Source of the DNA: Actinomycetes bacterium
Lineage (GTDB): Bacteria > Actinomycetota > Acidimicrobiia > Acidimicrobiales > Palsa-688
DNA length: 64,000 nt
Assembly: GCA_021808665.1 (NCBI GenBank)
Contig: JAKBBA010000014.1
Location: 14,470-78,469 of the forward strand
Direction: 5' to 3'
Shown one piece after another: positions 63,343-64,000 of this stretch (position 1 is its first letter; each line of letters opens with the position of its first letter). The notes under the pieces are model-generated. The model was not told the DNA's origin. It did no database searches and worked only from the letters and a program-made list of their open reading frames with translations. The position numbers and the translations under genes are program-made.

Positions 63343-64000
63343 TCAGGTGCGCTTTACGCCCTCGTCGAGTATCCCCTCGAAAGCTTCCTCGTCGACGACG
63401 GGAACGCCGAGCTCGGCTGCTTTGGCTATCTTCGCCGTCCCCGGATCCCGGCCGGCCACGACTAGCGTCGTCCGTTTTGTCACCGACCCGGGGCTTTTCG
63501 CTCCGCGCGCTTTCAACGCTGCCTCCGCTTCCTCCCTGCTCCAACGCGACAGCGTGCCGGTCACCACGATCGAGAGGCCGGCGAGCACCTGAGGTAGCAG
63601 AACTGCCTCAGGGTCCTCGAAGCTGACCCCGGCGGCTCGGAGCCTTTCGATAACCCGGCGGTTGGCTTCGAGGGCAAAGAAACCTGCGACGCTCGCCCCT
63701 ATAACCGCGCCGACGCCGTCGACATCGGAGAGGCTGGCGGCGTCGGCGGCGGCGATAGCGTCGAGCGAGCCGAAGCGGCGGGCGAGGAGCTGGCTTCCTG
63801 TCGTGCCGAGGTGGCGGATCGACAGCCCGACGAGCAGGTTCGCGAGGCTTCGACCCTTGGAGGCCTCTACCGCCGCTCTGAGGTTAGCTACCGAAGTACC
63901 CGCCCAACCTTCAAGGGTCGCCACCTTGTCGTAGTCCAGGTAGTACACGTCCGAGACGTCGTGGAGGATCCCCGCTTCGACAAACTGGCGGACCGTCGCC
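63343..64000 (-). CDS. ligA: NAD-dependent DNA ligase, C-terminal part (cut by window edge)
   Basis: The gene enters from beyond the window end (start not visible); about 219 C-terminal residues are present. HhH repeats are seen in RQFVEAGILHDVSDVYYLD, EGWAGTSVANLRAAVEASKG and LVGLSIRHLGTTGSQLLARR, followed by a BRCT domain GLSIVVTGTLSRWSREEAEA to VPVVDEEAFEGIL. This order is that of bacterial LigA, which seals nicks with NAD+. The stop is at 63343 and the PASTA kinase follows downstream on the same strand. Confidence 0.92.
   Translation of the reverse strand, partial: ATVRQFVEAGILHDVSDVYYLDYDKVATLEGWAGTSVANLRAAVEASKGRSLANLLVGLSIRHLGTTGSQLLARRFGSLDAIAAADAASLSDVDGVGAVIGASVAGFFALEANRRVIERLRAAGVSFEDPEAVLLPQVLAGLSIVVTGTLSRWSREEAEAALKARGAKSPGSVTKRTTLVVAGRDPGTAKIAKAAELGVPVVDEEAFEGILDEGVKRT

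Overview
The window is GC-rich, densely packed chromosomal DNA from an actinobacterium. The evidence is coenzyme F420 genes (fbiA, fbiB) next to a rhamnose/mannose activation block (rmlA, rmlB, rmlD, a wbbL-like rhamnosyltransferase, a manB-like guanylyltransferase), a PASTA Ser/Thr kinase, zinc-binding anti-sigma factors, a single-cysteine LpdA-type flavoprotein, a sucraseferredoxin-like protein and many GTG/TTG starts. The class Acidimicrobiia or a relative is my best guess, but this is inference. I see no insertion sequence, prophage, integrase, CRISPR array, rRNA or tRNA.

Layout. 0-11 kb: cell-envelope sugar metabolism. It holds a family 2 glycosyltransferase cut by the window edge, a small unknown gene behind two inverted repeats, an rmd-like reductase, a GT4 glycosyltransferase in tandem with fbiA-fbiB, and a leftward run rmlB-rmlD-wbbL-(anchored protein)-manB with rmlA upstream. 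11-20 kb: biotin ligase divergent from a biotin-dependent carboxylase alpha chain, an LpdA-like flavoprotein, the large subunit of a B12-dependent acyl-CoA mutase, a rhodanese-E1 fusion, a nitroreductase-like protein, a sirtuin and an unknown gene with a clear promoter. 20-28 kb: hydrolase-leuC-leuD, divergent aspartate aminotransferase and phosphoserine aminotransferase, a sucraseferredoxin-like protein and a polytopic membrane protein. 28-30.5 kb: a leftward four-gene cassette of diiron protein, SCP2-like protein, zinc-ribbon protein and two-cluster ferredoxin, with a good promoter. 30.6-36 kb: branched-chain amino acid genes ilvD, ilvB, ilvN, ilvC. The ilvD-ilvB gap encodes a 12-residue leader peptide (MSSASTLVVVIT) followed by two hairpins, the second a rho-independent terminator. 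36-42.8 kb: P450, a HadA/HadB-like dehydratase pair, a secreted HNH-like lipoprotein, gatCAB and an SCP2 protein.

42.8-54.4 kb is the most unusual part: ABC-F ATPase, a radical SAM protein resembling the tetraether/membrane-spanning lipid synthase family, a SAM methyltransferase, a CDP-alcohol phosphatidyltransferase, an FAD-dependent phytoene-desaturase-like enzyme, then an NrtS-like membrane protein with a zinc-finger protein divergent from an ECF sigma operon. That operon runs sigma, zinc anti-sigma, pyridine nucleotide-disulfide oxidoreductase, cyclopropane-synthase-like methyltransferase, acyl-ACP desaturase, with 4-nt overlaps at three of four junctions. Together these look like a stress-regulated membrane-lipid remodelling island (inference). 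54.4-64 kb: an unknown protein, a Rieske oxygenase divergent from a VOC protein, a large PAS-GGDEF-EAL protein, a ketoacyl synthase, a PASTA kinase and the 3' part of ligA.

The main candidates for undescribed biology are the diiron/SCP2/ferredoxin cassette, the radical-SAM lipid island with its ECF operon, and the ilvB attenuator. Intergenic space is minimal, and several divergent gene pairs have starts only 19-26 nt apart, which points to leaderless transcripts.
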